Origin: a virus
Strand: one strand, 5' to 3'
DNA length: 24,249 bases
Virus record (IMG/VR): IMGVR_UViG_3300017743_000117
Span: 1 to 24,249 of that record
Made by a program: the position numbers and the translations under genes. Within the stretch, counting starts at the first letter, position 1. Each line of letters begins with the position of its first letter. A model generated the notes under the pieces. The model did not search any database. It had not been told where the DNA came from and worked only from the letters and a program-made list of their open reading frames with translations. This document shows positions 7,367 to 15,611 of the stretch, piece by piece.

Positions 7367-9271
7367 ATGAACGACAACAAAAATAAAGTGATCAGAGAGG
7401 AATTTGCTCGTGCAATGATGATCAAGAAGGCTCAATCTGTTTTAAGTGAGTCTGCATTTCGCGGTTTTATCGCTGAGATGAGAAAATATGAAGAAAATGC
7501 GATTATTACTGAAAATATGTCCTCAGAAAACATATATGATGGCTTCAAGAGGCAACTTCAAGAGCAAACTTCTGAAGGAGAGATTGTTGCCAACGAATAT
7601 GGTGAAGGTGAAGGGAATGTAACTGCTGATGCTGTCAAAAAGCCCCCTACAGGTGGTGGCGGTGATGATGGCAAAGGAGATAAAGGCGGCGACAAGAAAT
7701 CTGATGAGGTTAAGAAATTTATGGATAGATTATCTGCAGATTCCAAGGCTAAATTAAAAGCGTTAAGAATATCGGATCCTGTTAAAGCAGCAAAATACAT
7801 TATGAAAAATCCAGATCAGTTTGAGCCAAATGAAGAAATGGAAGCAGATGCTTTTGTTCGTTCTGAGACTGCTAAAGTTACAGGTAAAGATCCCGGAAGT
7901 TCTTTCGATGCACCTGAAGAGCCTACCGGTGATGTGAAGAAAGATACTCAAAATCTTGGTAAAGAACTTGAAAGCCCAAAAGCAAAAGGCATTTTGTCTT
8001 CTATCTTTGATTCATACAAGTTTGCATTCGCATCAAATGCGAAAATGTGGGAAAAAATTTATGATTTCATTAATGGGATCGGAAATAAGCCTCCTGCTCA
8101 GCAAGCACAGGCTGCGCAACAAGCAAAAGATGACTTAGATAAAAACGTAGACACAGATGAAGAAGCAGGTAGAACCGCTGAAGATCCAGATGGTGATGAA
8201 GATGGTGATGAAGAAGGCGGAGGAGATGAATCTGTCAATGTACGCAAAGGAAAGAGTAGTCTTCAATCTAGAATTTCTAAATTATTTCCAGATCTCGCAA
8301 AAGCAAGAGGTACATATTATTACAGAAAAACGGACAAACAGGGTGATCAAGGAAAAATCATTTCTAAAAACACCAGTGCTTTGGCTGCTATCTTAGGAGA
8401 CATCGAGGCTCAGTTGAAAGGTTCAGGCATTGCTATATCAGAATCACTGAGAGCGGAGTTGGTTGATACTGTCGGGACATTGTTTGCGCTGCAAACAGAC
8501 GGAATTTTGATGGAGCGTAACGAATATGCAAAATTTAAAACAAATCTTCAAGTTGCCCTACAGAGAGTAACCAGAATGCACGAAGATCCTAAGAAGAAGA
8601 GAAAGGCAATTCAAAAATTCTTATATAGATTAAAAAGATATGCCCAAGATGGAGACTTTAGTCAAATGGCAGGGAAGAAAGAGTATCAAGGTAGAACTGA
8701 AGTTCCTGACAAACGTGGTAAAACTCAACCAGTTAATACACCAATTGCAAAATTAGGACAATTGTATTCTGAAATGAGTCCTGAAGATCAAGAAAAGGCT
8801 AAGGCAAAGGCTATTGACTACGCAAACAACCAGATCAATCAGCAAGAAAAAAGAGATGATCCAAATAATCCAGAGTTCAAGGCAACCACTCTTGGCAATG
8901 CTAGAAAAGATGCTCCAACTAAAACCAGACATCAGATGGCTCAGCAAGTTCCAAAGATTAAAAATGGTGTATTAAATATTGCTCAAATCGTTGGGCCGAA
9001 ACTTAAGGCTGCTGGGTATGATCTTAAATCACCCGAAGGACAAAAAGTACAACAAAGGCTCTTAAAAGTGCTTCGACGATTCTTGAAGAAAGATCTAGAA
9101 AGACTAGGACTGTCAAGCAAAGTTAAACTTTTGGCTATGTTTTCCAAATCAAAGAAAAAAGGCAAAAAAGGCAAAATGAACGAGTCAATGGAAATGTTGG
9201 AAGAATCATATTTAGATTTCTTCTCAAATTATATGCTAGAAGGTATAATCGATGAATTGTCAAATCAATAA
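7367..9271 (+). CDS. Large helical, probably virion-associated protein
   Basis: The start at 7367 is preferred because GAGGG lies 7 bases upstream; an in-frame ATG at 7316 would add 17 residues but has only weak purines before it. The 634-residue protein begins with a charged helix (NKVIREEFARAMMIKKAQ) followed by VLSESAF and FIAEM, which contain L/I-x-E triplets like T4 prohead-protease sites. A Gly/Asp/Lys low-complexity linker (about residues 93-110) and an acidic Glu/Asp linker (about 265-285) separate helical domains. The C-terminus is a basic segment and then LEESYLDFFSNYMLEGII. It overlaps the next gene by 20 bases. No enzyme motif is visible. An internal or scaffold-like head protein is a reasonable guess. 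Confidence 0.83.
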   Translation: MNDNKNKVIREEFARAMMIKKAQSVLSESAFRGFIAEMRKYEENAIITENMSSENIYDGFKRQLQEQTSEGEIVANEYGEGEGNVTADAVKKPPTGGGGDDGKGDKGGDKKSDEVKKFMDRLSADSKAKLKALRISDPVKAAKYIMKNPDQFEPNEEMEADAFVRSETAKVTGKDPGSSFDAPEEPTGDVKKDTQNLGKELESPKAKGILSSIFDSYKFAFASNAKMWEKIYDFINGIGNKPPAQQAQAAQQAKDDLDKNVDTDEEAGRTAEDPDGDEDGDEEGGGDESVNVRKGKSSLQSRISKLFPDLAKARGTYYYRKTDKQGDQGKIISKNTSALAAILGDIEAQLKGSGIAISESLRAELVDTVGTLFALQTDGILMERNEYAKFKTNLQVALQRVTRMHEDPKKKRKAIQKFLYRLKRYAQDGDFSQMAGKKEYQGRTEVPDKRGKTQPVNTPIAKLGQLYSEMSPEDQEKAKAKAIDYANNQINQQEKRDDPNNPEFKATTLGNARKDAPTKTRHQMAQQVPKIKNGVLNIAQIVGPKLKAAGYDLKSPEGQKVQQRLLKVLRRFLKKDLERLGLSSKVKLLAMFSKSKKKGKKGKMNESMEMLEESYLDFFSNYMLEGIIDELSNQ

Positions 9272-10322
9272 CAACTCAAATATGAACGTGCAGGATTTAA
9301 ATCCTCTTATTAGTGATTTGGCTTCTGCTGTTCAACAGAAAGTTGGGTTCAAGTCCATGCCCAATATCACCCTTCAGGATGACGAGGATAACGCTGACGC
9401 CATTCTAGGTAAGACAGCCTACTATGATCCCCAAAACAAAGCAGTGACTGTCTACGTGACGAATAGGCATCCTAAAGACATACTTAGATCTATTGCTCAT
9501 GAGTTGATCCACCACGGACAAAATCTCAGAGGTGAATTCGATAAGATTGGGGCTGTTGGTGAAGGGTATGCACAGAATGATGAACATTTAAGAAATATGG
9601 AAAAAGAAGCCTATTTACAAGGTAATATGTGCTTCCGAGATTGGGAAGACGGACATAAAAGACAAATGATGGAATCTATTCATCGACAAAATTCATTTAA
9701 AAGGAGAAACAATACAATGAAAAAATATAAAAGCGATAAAAATAATGAACTTAATAAATTGTTGATGGAAAAGTTCAATCTTGGAAATAACACTCTGAAT
9801 GAAGCACACTGTAGTGGAAACAGAGACGATGAAGAAAAAGAAGAAACTATGGAAGAAGCCCACTGTATGGGACAAGGTAACAGAGGTGATAAGCCATGCC
9901 CTGAGTGTGGTAAGAAGAACTGTCCCGGAAAAGACGGTGACAAAAAAATTGATGAAGCACATTGTGCTGGAAATCGTGATGATGACAGTGATGATAAGAA
10001 GGAAGGCAAAAAAGATGAAGAACAATTATATCGATATAAGAATGGTAAAATTGTACCTGTTTCTAAAGAGTTTATGGCTGGAAGAAAAGTAAGAAAGAAG
10101 GTAATGAAACTTCTTGGACTAGATGAATCAATAGACTCTCTCGATGAAGAACTAGAAAATCCTGAAAAGGCTGATCTGGATAAAGATGGTGAACTTTCTG
10201 GATATGAAAAGAAAAGAGGAAAGGCTATTGAAAAGTCCATGAAGGATCAAGATAAAAAGAAAAACGAATCTTATCGTAGACAAGTTCGTAAAATGATGGA
10301 AGAAATTCTAAAACTAAAATAA
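9252..10322 (+). CDS. Zincin-like metallopeptidase joined to EF-hand Lys-rich protein
   Basis: The 356-residue product starts inside the previous gene, with AGAAGG upstream. Residues 1-150 form a small zinc-peptidase domain: HELIHH (H83, E84, H87) and a downstream EKEAYLQG with E119 as the likely third ligand. The second half, from M156, is different. It has three copies of an EAHC-x-G-(x)-NR motif (around 184-191, 202-211, 235-242), a CPECGKKNCPG cluster, and a textbook EF-hand loop at 308-319 (D308, D310, D312, G313, L315, S316, E319). It ends in YRRQVRKMMEEILKLK. A strong ribosome-binding site precedes the in-frame ATG for M156, so two products, or a recent fusion of two genes, are likely. 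Confidence 0.85.
   Translation: MNCQINNNSNMNVQDLNPLISDLASAVQQKVGFKSMPNITLQDDEDNADAILGKTAYYDPQNKAVTVYVTNRHPKDILRSIAHELIHHGQNLRGEFDKIGAVGEGYAQNDEHLRNMEKEAYLQGNMCFRDWEDGHKRQMMESIHRQNSFKRRNNTMKKYKSDKNNELNKLLMEKFNLGNNTLNEAHCSGNRDDEEKEETMEEAHCMGQGNRGDKPCPECGKKNCPGKDGDKKIDEAHCAGNRDDDSDDKKEGKKDEEQLYRYKNGKIVPVSKEFMAGRKVRKKVMKLLGLDESIDSLDEELENPEKADLDKDGELSGYEKKRGKAIEKSMKDQDKKKNESYRRQVRKMMEEILKLK
9702..9719 (+). promoter_or_regulatory. Internal ribosome-binding site and in-frame start (M156)
   Basis: AAAAGGAGA followed by about 10 bases and ATG at 9717 sits in frame inside the 9252 gene, exactly where the protease-like half gives way to the Lys/Cys/EF-hand half. The segment is translated F-K-R-R-N-N-T-M. 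The purine run and ATG are as good as those before the separate genes of this window. An independently translated C-terminal protein of about 201 residues (MKKYKSDKNNELNKLLMEKF...) is therefore likely. Confidence 0.6.
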
Positions 10323-10332
10323 GGAATATAAT

Positions 10333-13023
10333 ATGATCAGACAATTATTGATGGAAGGCCCGGTTGGGCATATGTGGCATCCATTTGATCTGGACAGTGT
10401 TCAGAACGGTAAAGACTTGTTGGAGTTTTTTGTCGGAAAAGAAGGTAAACCCGGACTTCCAGAGCAATATATAAACGAGTTCACGCCCTCCATCAAGATT
10501 GATGGTATCAATGGGCCGATCAGACTAGTTGTTAATAACTCTGGTGATAAAGAGTTTGCTATTGATAGAATGTCTAGGGCTTCTATTGATGTTGAAGGTG
10601 TCACTGCGGATAGACTCAAAGAGAGATTCGAGAAGGCTGTTTTGCAAGCACTAGACACCGATGAAGTGTTGGAGATTCCTCTTCACAAATTGGTTGCAAT
10701 GGGCATTCCAATGGACAAACTAAATATTGGAACTAACCTAACAATCATTCACAGAAAGAAGAAAAAGCCTGTAATCATAAAGAGGATCACATCTGGACAT
10801 GGTTTTGTAAACGATGGGACTGTAGCCCTTACTGTCCTGAACAATGCTCTGAGTTCCAAGCCACAAGAAATGGAAACAGTTTTAAGAATATTAGATATGT
10901 GGAATAATCCCAATGTATGTCTTAACAACGATATTGTACATGAATCTTCAAAGCCTGATGGACAGGTTGGTTCTGTTAAATATGGAGAAGACTTCATTGC
11001 TTTTCATGGGTTAAACGAAATATACAACCCTGAAGGAAAGACTACAAGAAAAACAAGAGAAATCAGTATCAATGATCAACAAAAGGCTGCATTGAATGAG
11101 TTGGTGAAGATTATCAACGAGACTAATACCGTAGAAGGCTTTAGGGCGCTCTCACCCTTTGATACAGTGGCTATGAAAGGTGAGGTGGACATTGACTATA
11201 CTGGAGTCTTAGGAACGATTATAGAGATAAAATTGGACTCACAAACGTCTACATCGCAAGCGTTGTCTGCTTGGCTAGGTGACTCAAATATTGTGAAGCC
11301 ATCATATTCATCTAGATACACATTTTCTGACGGTAAGGTGAGATCTAGTTTTAGTAAAGCAAATTATATAGCATTGATACCTGATCAAGGAGAACAGCAG
11401 TACTCTATCAGAGAACTTCTCAGCGAAGAGACTCATCCAGATTTAGATGATGACATGTATTACGATTTTGCATCTGGAGCAATATTCTACCATGCAACAA
11501 GACTATTAGGAAGAGCGGTTCTACAGACTCTAGTCAATAAATCAAAAGTAGGAAATGAGGCTTTAACTAGCCATGAAGGTATTGTGATGCGTTCGAAAGA
11601 CTTATTTGGTATTGACAAGCCAATAAAAATTACTGGTGATTTTATCAGAGATGGAATGGGTAGCAACCTTGCTTTGGCTATGGCTAAAAAACCTGAAGCA
11701 GTAAATGAATCAACCGAACTACAAGATTCAGTAGAAGGTGAATTAGGTGATGAACCAGAAGAGCAAACAGTGGTAACTACCACAGGAACTAGAACAGTTG
11801 CTGTCATGCCCGGCTCTTTCAAGCCTCCACATAGAGGGCACTTATTGATGGCAGAGCATCTTTCAGGAATTGCAGATGAGGTTTTGATTTTTATATCTGC
11901 TCCAAAAGGCTCTAAAAGATTATTACCTTTCTCTGGTACCGAAATTACATACGAGAAAGCCATTGAACTTTGGAATCTTTTATTGAAAGGGGCATCTGGT
12001 AATATTAAAGTTGTGGAATCTTCTAGTCCCAGTTCTTCTCCTATAATGGCATTGGCTGAATTAATGAAACCTGCAGAGGAAAGACAAAATTACCAAGATG
12101 TCGATTTCTATGCTGAAGAATATTCTAAATTTTATTTATCAATGTCAGAGAAAGAAAAAAATGACTCTGGATCTATGAGAAGATTTTCATTTTATGAAGA
12201 AATGGAAAATGTAGAAATAAAATTAGTACCTGCGTTTGGGCATGATCCCGAATATGCACAATCTATTGCTCAATTGATTTCTACTTCTTCTGATATTATC
12301 GAAAGAATATCGGACGATGTTCAAGCAAAAGCACTAGAACTTGCCAAAGGGCTTGTCTCAGCAAGAGGGCAAAAAAGATTACCTGCTAACCCATCTGTTC
12401 AAGATTACATTTCTGTATTATCAAAAGCAAATCAAATGAAAGTTGCAAAGTTTATGAAGTCTACTCCAAGTGGGTTAGATAAAAACAACTTTAGTGCTAC
12501 TGATCTTAGACTTCTTTTGGATTTGAAAAAAGTTTATAACCTCCCAGTAGATTCACTTCTCAAAGACTTCGTAGGGCAAAACCTTGAAGATTATCTTCGT
12601 ATTATTTTTGGCTCTGGAGAAGTGAGAGAATCAATAACCGTTATTCAAGATATGGTTAGATTGATCTTAGCAGAGCAATTAGATGAAACTTCCACTATGG
12701 CTAGTGGAGCCGTTTCTGGGCATATGGGCGGATCTAAACCTGAACCGAATAGAGACGAGGATGAAGATGACGTTAGCGAGGCAAAATACCACCCTTCCGA
12801 ACTTCCACAGCAGCCCGGTTTATCAACTATGACTGTCAGAGTTATTCCAAGTAGCAGACATAAGTCCGATGGAATTAGCGATGCAGGATACAAAAAAAGT
12901 AACAGCAACAGATTTAAAATTGATAGTTCATATACTAACAAACGAGCCCCCTATTATGATAAGGACGATATTATAACCGATTTGGTTGAAAAAGTCCTAC
13001 ATAATATTATACGTTCGAACTAA
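10333..13023 (+). CDS. KxDG ligase-like domain fused to HxGH nucleotidyltransferase
   Basis: The 896-residue protein begins MIRQLLMEGP, a short peptide with an L-x-E|G-like site. Residues 50-440 carry covalent-nucleotidyltransferase (RNA/DNA ligase-type) motifs: motif I SIKIDG (K55, D57, G58) with R64 downstream, HGLNEI-type motif III (about 225-232), EGIVMRS as motif IV (E415-S421) and KPIKITGDF as motif V (K429, K432). After an acidic linker comes a second catalytic domain of the nicotinate/cytidylyl type: VMPGSFKPPHRGH with HxGH at H500-H503, and SATDLR (721-726) as the usual C-terminal (S-x-T-x-x-R) motif. The tail is disordered, then helical. It may join or cap nucleic acid and make a nucleotide cofactor; substrates cannot be read from sequence. 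Confidence 0.82.
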   Translation: MIRQLLMEGPVGHMWHPFDLDSVQNGKDLLEFFVGKEGKPGLPEQYINEFTPSIKIDGINGPIRLVVNNSGDKEFAIDRMSRASIDVEGVTADRLKERFEKAVLQALDTDEVLEIPLHKLVAMGIPMDKLNIGTNLTIIHRKKKKPVIIKRITSGHGFVNDGTVALTVLNNALSSKPQEMETVLRILDMWNNPNVCLNNDIVHESSKPDGQVGSVKYGEDFIAFHGLNEIYNPEGKTTRKTREISINDQQKAALNELVKIINETNTVEGFRALSPFDTVAMKGEVDIDYTGVLGTIIEIKLDSQTSTSQALSAWLGDSNIVKPSYSSRYTFSDGKVRSSFSKANYIALIPDQGEQQYSIRELLSEETHPDLDDDMYYDFASGAIFYHATRLLGRAVLQTLVNKSKVGNEALTSHEGIVMRSKDLFGIDKPIKITGDFIRDGMGSNLALAMAKKPEAVNESTELQDSVEGELGDEPEEQTVVTTTGTRTVAVMPGSFKPPHRGHLLMAEHLSGIADEVLIFISAPKGSKRLLPFSGTEITYEKAIELWNLLLKGASGNIKVVESSSPSSSPIMALAELMKPAEERQNYQDVDFYAEEYSKFYLSMSEKEKNDSGSMRRFSFYEEMENVEIKLVPAFGHDPEYAQSIAQLISTSSDIIERISDDVQAKALELAKGLVSARGQKRLPANPSVQDYISVLSKANQMKVAKFMKSTPSGLDKNNFSATDLRLLLDLKKVYNLPVDSLLKDFVGQNLEDYLRIIFGSGEVRESITVIQDMVRLILAEQLDETSTMASGAVSGHMGGSKPEPNRDEDEDDVSEAKYHPSELPQQPGLSTMTVRVIPSSRHKSDGISDAGYKKSNSNRFKIDSSYTNKRAPYYDKDDIITDLVEKVLHNIIRSN

Positions 13024-13054
13024 TTACTTTATTCAAGTTTTGGAGAAAATATTT

Positions 13055-13945
13055 ATGAAAAGAGAAGATTTATTTGAGAGCATCGAGAAACAAATACTTG
13101 CTGAGAAAGTATACCGATCTCAGATTAGAAAGAAATTGGTTGAATTCAAAGTTCTCCAAGAAAATAAAAACAAAAAGCGATTGATTGCTGAAAAATTGTA
13201 TAGAGCCAAACTGAGAAAAGAATTTGCAAGTGTTGCGATCGAACTCACCGAAGGGAAGAAAACATCATTTATACACAAGACTACCGGTATGAATGCTTTG
13301 GAAGATCTTTTCTCTAATACTAACTTGCTTAGCGTCCTTGAGGGTGATTACAAGATACTGACAACTTCGTATGAACAAAGAAAAGATTATAAAGAAAGAG
13401 TGATGGAATTAGTTCTAAATCTTTTCACTCAAGAAAATATTAATAAAGATACAGAAGAAATAAATGAAAGTTTACAAAGATTATACGAAGAAGAAGAGCC
13501 AGATATTCAAATTACTTTAGACGATGAAGATCCTCCGGAGGACAAAATTGTCGGCCCCAAGAGGGATGAGATGGAAAAAGAAAAAGAACAGTCTCGCGAA
13601 GATTCTGAAAATGCTGATGCTATTGATCTCAAACAAGATGCAACTGGTGTTAGAAGAGCAGACTTAGCCTTCAAGAAGATCGAGAATAGCATTAAAACGG
13701 CATATGATACGTTAGGTAACCCTGCAGATCAAGCAGAGTTTAAAAGGTTTTTGATCGCCAACCTGAGTATGTACTTTAAACAATTTGAAGAAGGACTTTC
13801 CAATGAACCTCAAGCAGATATTCCAGAAGACGCACAGCAAGCAATTGAAGATGCTGAGACTAAATTAACTGATGATACTGAAAGTGCTGAAGGTGTAGAG
13901 GGTGGTGAAGAGATGGAAGTTGATCTAGGTGATTTAGGACTTTGA
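13055..13945 (+). CDS. Acidic helical protein with duplicated N-terminal helix
   Basis: The start at 13055 is chosen because TGGAG lies 9 bases upstream; an ATG at 12986 lies inside the preceding gene and has no ribosome-binding site. The 296-residue protein begins MKREDLFESIEKQ and then carries two copies of one helix: ILAEKVYRSQIRKKLVEF (14-31) and LIAEKLYRAKLRKEFASV (43-60), offset 29 residues. The C-terminal two thirds is very acidic (Glu/Asp-rich, with a helical DLAFKKIENSIKTAYDTL segment around 205-225). The YR-x-x-[IVL]RK element also occurs at the C-terminus of the 9252 protein. Probably virion-internal or a scaffold-like partner; no enzyme motif is seen. Confidence 0.82.
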   Translation: MKREDLFESIEKQILAEKVYRSQIRKKLVEFKVLQENKNKKRLIAEKLYRAKLRKEFASVAIELTEGKKTSFIHKTTGMNALEDLFSNTNLLSVLEGDYKILTTSYEQRKDYKERVMELVLNLFTQENINKDTEEINESLQRLYEEEEPDIQITLDDEDPPEDKIVGPKRDEMEKEKEQSREDSENADAIDLKQDATGVRRADLAFKKIENSIKTAYDTLGNPADQAEFKRFLIANLSMYFKQFEEGLSNEPQADIPEDAQQAIEDAETKLTDDTESAEGVEGGEEMEVDLGDLGL

Positions 13946-13989
13946 TATATTAATATTATATAATATATTATATATAATCTATTTATTAT
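13946..13989 (+). promoter_or_regulatory. AT-only leader with CTATTTAT motif
   Basis: The 44 bases between two genes are A/T except for one C and include several TATAAT-like strings and inverted repeats. CTATTTAT at 13979-13986 is the same motif found before the genes at 4835 and 18238. The ATG of the next gene follows at 13990, leaving no room for a Shine-Dalgarno. A promoter is likely, but no well-spaced -35/-10 pair could be fixed. Confidence 0.4.
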
Positions 13990-14346
13990 ATGTTAAAAGA
14001 AAAAGAAGTAAAACATTTATATTATAAAAACTATTCTAAATTATCAGAACTAAAAAGTTTGAATAAAATAGATGATCAATTCGTATATTATATTGAGTCA
14101 TTATCATTAGAAGATATCATATCTATTAAATTAGAAACTATGATTAGATCTCTAGATTTTAAGTTTTTTAACTTTCCACTTTGGAAATCATTTCATAAGA
14201 TTGTTTCTGAGGCTTTAGTTAATTCTATAATTGGTATTGCCTCTAATAACTCTGAGGCTGCTAGGATACTGGGCATAGACATGAATCAGTACAAAAGATG
14301 TCTCAGAGACTTTGGATACGAAATTAAAACATGGGAGAGAGAATGA
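13990..14346 (+). CDS. Small protein with Fis-like helix-turn-helix
   Basis: The 118-residue protein has a Tyr/Leu/Lys-rich N-terminal part and a C-terminal helical domain. That domain reads ALVNSIIGIASNNSEAARIL, then GIDMNQYKRCLRDFGYEI. The spacing of AARILGI ... L-x-x-FGY matches the Fis/NtrC-type DNA-binding helix-turn-helix (AAxxLGIxxxTLxxKLKxYGI). A transcription or DNA-architecture factor is likely. The 5' end is less sure: the ATG at 13990 has no Shine-Dalgarno, and a further in-frame ATG is at 14140. A promoter-like element lies inside the gene at 14059-14087. The stop overlaps the next start (ATGA). Confidence 0.72.
   Translation: MLKEKEVKHLYYKNYSKLSELKSLNKIDDQFVYYIESLSLEDIISIKLETMIRSLDFKFFNFPLWKSFHKIVSEALVNSIIGIASNNSEAARILGIDMNQYKRCLRDFGYEIKTWERE
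14059..14087 (+). promoter_or_regulatory. ECF-like promoter element, copy 1 (inside the 13990 gene)
   Basis: TTGAATAAA at 14059-14067 is followed after exactly 14 bases by CGTATA at 14082-14087. Written as TGAATA-N16-CGTATA, it is identical in sequence and spacing to copies before uvdE and the 21278 gene. Being inside a coding region, it could be chance, or it could drive the downstream genes at 14343 and 14479. Confidence 0.4.
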
Positions 14347-14492
14347 GTGAAAAAAGATATATAATAATAGATTCAACAAAGTTTGTAGGTAAATTCAGTG
14401 TATATGATACCCTTAAGAAAGAGGAACACCCATGTCATAATTACGCTACAGCCAAGAATCTCTGTCAGGAGTGGAATAATGGAGACAATTGA
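14343..14492 (+). CDS. Unknown 49-residue protein
   Basis: This small frame starts at an ATGA overlap with the preceding stop and runs to TGA at 14490-14492. The product begins MSEKRYIIIDSTKFVGKFSV, continues YDTLKKEEHPCHNYATAKNL and ends CQEWNNGDN. Composition is protein-like and the coupling to the Fis-like gene supports it. The next gene starts inside it at 14479, with its ribosome-binding site in this reading frame. No family is recognised; there is one Cys-x-His and a second Cys. Confidence 0.65.
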   Translation: MSEKRYIIIDSTKFVGKFSVYDTLKKEEHPCHNYATAKNLCQEWNNGDN

Positions 14493-14586
14493 AGATCCAT
14501 GCCCAGTCTGTCAATGTGATCCATGTGATTGTCACGGTATTGATGACGATGATGAAGAGTATTGGAAAATCATAGGTGATAGATAG
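14479..14586 (+). CDS. Cys-rich mini-protein (35 residues)
   Basis: AGGAG at 14467-14471 lies 7 bases before ATG 14479. The product begins METIEDPCPVCQCDPCDCHG and ends with an acidic tail (IDDDDEEYWKIIGDR). Five cysteines and a histidine within 12 residues (CPxCxCxPCxCH) suggest a metal site. A longer in-frame extension upstream to 14398 lacks a ribosome-binding site and is not favoured. It overlaps the end of the previous small gene by 14 bases. Such mini-proteins are easy to miss in phage annotation; function unknown. Confidence 0.65.
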   Translation: METIEDPCPVCQCDPCDCHGIDDDDEEYWKIIGDR

Positions 14587-14587
14587 T

Positions 14588-14618
14588 TTGAATAAAGTCA
14601 TATCCTCAGTCGTATAGA
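14588..14618 (+). promoter_or_regulatory. ECF-like promoter element, copy 2 (before uvdE)
   Basis: TTGAATAAA at 14588-14596, 14 bases, then CGTATAGA at 14611-14618. The element is intergenic, 28 bases before the uvdE start codon at 14646, and a GGGGG ribosome-binding tract lies between. Sequence and spacing equal copies 1 and 5. Confidence 0.65.
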
Positions 14619-14645
14619 AAGAGTAATCAAACAACGGGGGTTAAA

Positions 14646-15611
14646 ATGATTAACAATATAGGTTATGCATGTATCAACATGCAACTCAATGATCCAAAAA
14701 ACTATGGATCAAATCCAAAAGCGGAGCGTGTAACTACAAACCGTGCAATGATCAAGAGGACATTTAAGGCAAAAGGTATGGAATACGCTGGACAACTGGC
14801 ATTACAAAACTGTCGTGATCTTCTATCAATTCTCAAATGGAATAAAGCAAACGGTTTCGATTTCTTTCGATTATCGTCTAATTTGTTTCCTTGGGCATCT
14901 GAGTATAACATTGAGGATCTACCTCAATTTGATCTTATCGAGCAGGCACTATTTGACTGTGGACTATTTATTGAGGATAACGGTATGCGAGTTACATCCC
15001 ATCCCGGCCCGTTCAATAAGTTGACTTCTCCTAATGAGCAAGTTATTCTCAACACTATTAAAGATCTTGAGAATCATGGTAAGGTATTTGATCTACTATG
15101 CTTAGAACGTTCTCCATATGCCAAACTCAACATTCATGTTGGTGCACACTATAATAATCGAAAGATGGCATTGGACAACTTCTGTAAAAATTTTGAGCGA
15201 TTATCTGAAAGTGTGCGTTCTAGACTAACGGTGGAAAACGATGACAAAGCAACATTATACTCAACAAAGGAACTTTACGACGAAGTTTATACACGTATCG
15301 GTACTCCTATTGTGCATGACTACCATCACCACGGCTTCTGCACTGGAGGCTTATCGCAGGAAGAGGCAGTTAAGTTAGCGGCTTCAACGTGGAGTGATAT
15401 CGTCCCTGTGGTTCACTATTCTGAATCAAGACGTGATGAGTTTTGTGACAATTCTATAAAACCTCAAGCGCATTCTGACTTTATTTATCGTAAGATAGAT
15501 ACTTACGGTGTTTTACTTGACGTTATGGTTGAGGCAAAAATGAAAGAACTTACCGTTCTAAAATACTTGGAGTTACATGGTGAAGAAACAGAATCAAAAA
15601 TTGTGGCTTAA
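14646..15611 (+). CDS. uvdE: UV-damage endonuclease (UvdE/UVDE family)
   Basis: The 321-residue protein spans the whole UVDE family (TIM-barrel, metal-dependent). Signature blocks appear in order: IGYACINMQL at the N-terminus, FFRLSSNLFPWASEY (about 75-90), SHPGPFNKLTSPNE (about 118-131), AKLNIHVGAHYNNRKMALD (about 159-177), SRLTVENDDKATLYS (about 192-206) and IVHDYHHHG (about 221-229). These supply the His, Glu and Asp metal ligands of the barrel. The enzyme nicks DNA 5' of UV photoproducts and abasic sites, an alternative to T4 endonuclease V. It would protect phage DNA in sunlit water. It has its own ECF-like promoter at 14588 and overlaps the next small frame by 35 bases. Confidence 0.95.
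   Translation: MINNIGYACINMQLNDPKNYGSNPKAERVTTNRAMIKRTFKAKGMEYAGQLALQNCRDLLSILKWNKANGFDFFRLSSNLFPWASEYNIEDLPQFDLIEQALFDCGLFIEDNGMRVTSHPGPFNKLTSPNEQVILNTIKDLENHGKVFDLLCLERSPYAKLNIHVGAHYNNRKMALDNFCKNFERLSESVRSRLTVENDDKATLYSTKELYDEVYTRIGTPIVHDYHHHGFCTGGLSQEEAVKLAASTWSDIVPVVHYSESRRDEFCDNSIKPQAHSDFIYRKIDTYGVLLDVMVEAKMKELTVLKYLELHGEETESKIVA

Noticed and set aside
9680-10240. Long open frame on the minus strand (186 codons)
   Set aside because: It is Ser/Phe/Leu-rich, the expected complement of the Glu/Lys-rich + strand gene, and it has no ribosome-binding site or recognisable domain. The other minus-strand frames are rejected for the same reason.
14398-14586. Longer version of the Cys-rich mini-protein from GTG 14398
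   Set aside because: Its N-terminal part overlaps the better-supported 49-residue gene and has no ribosome-binding site; AGGAG points to ATG 14479.
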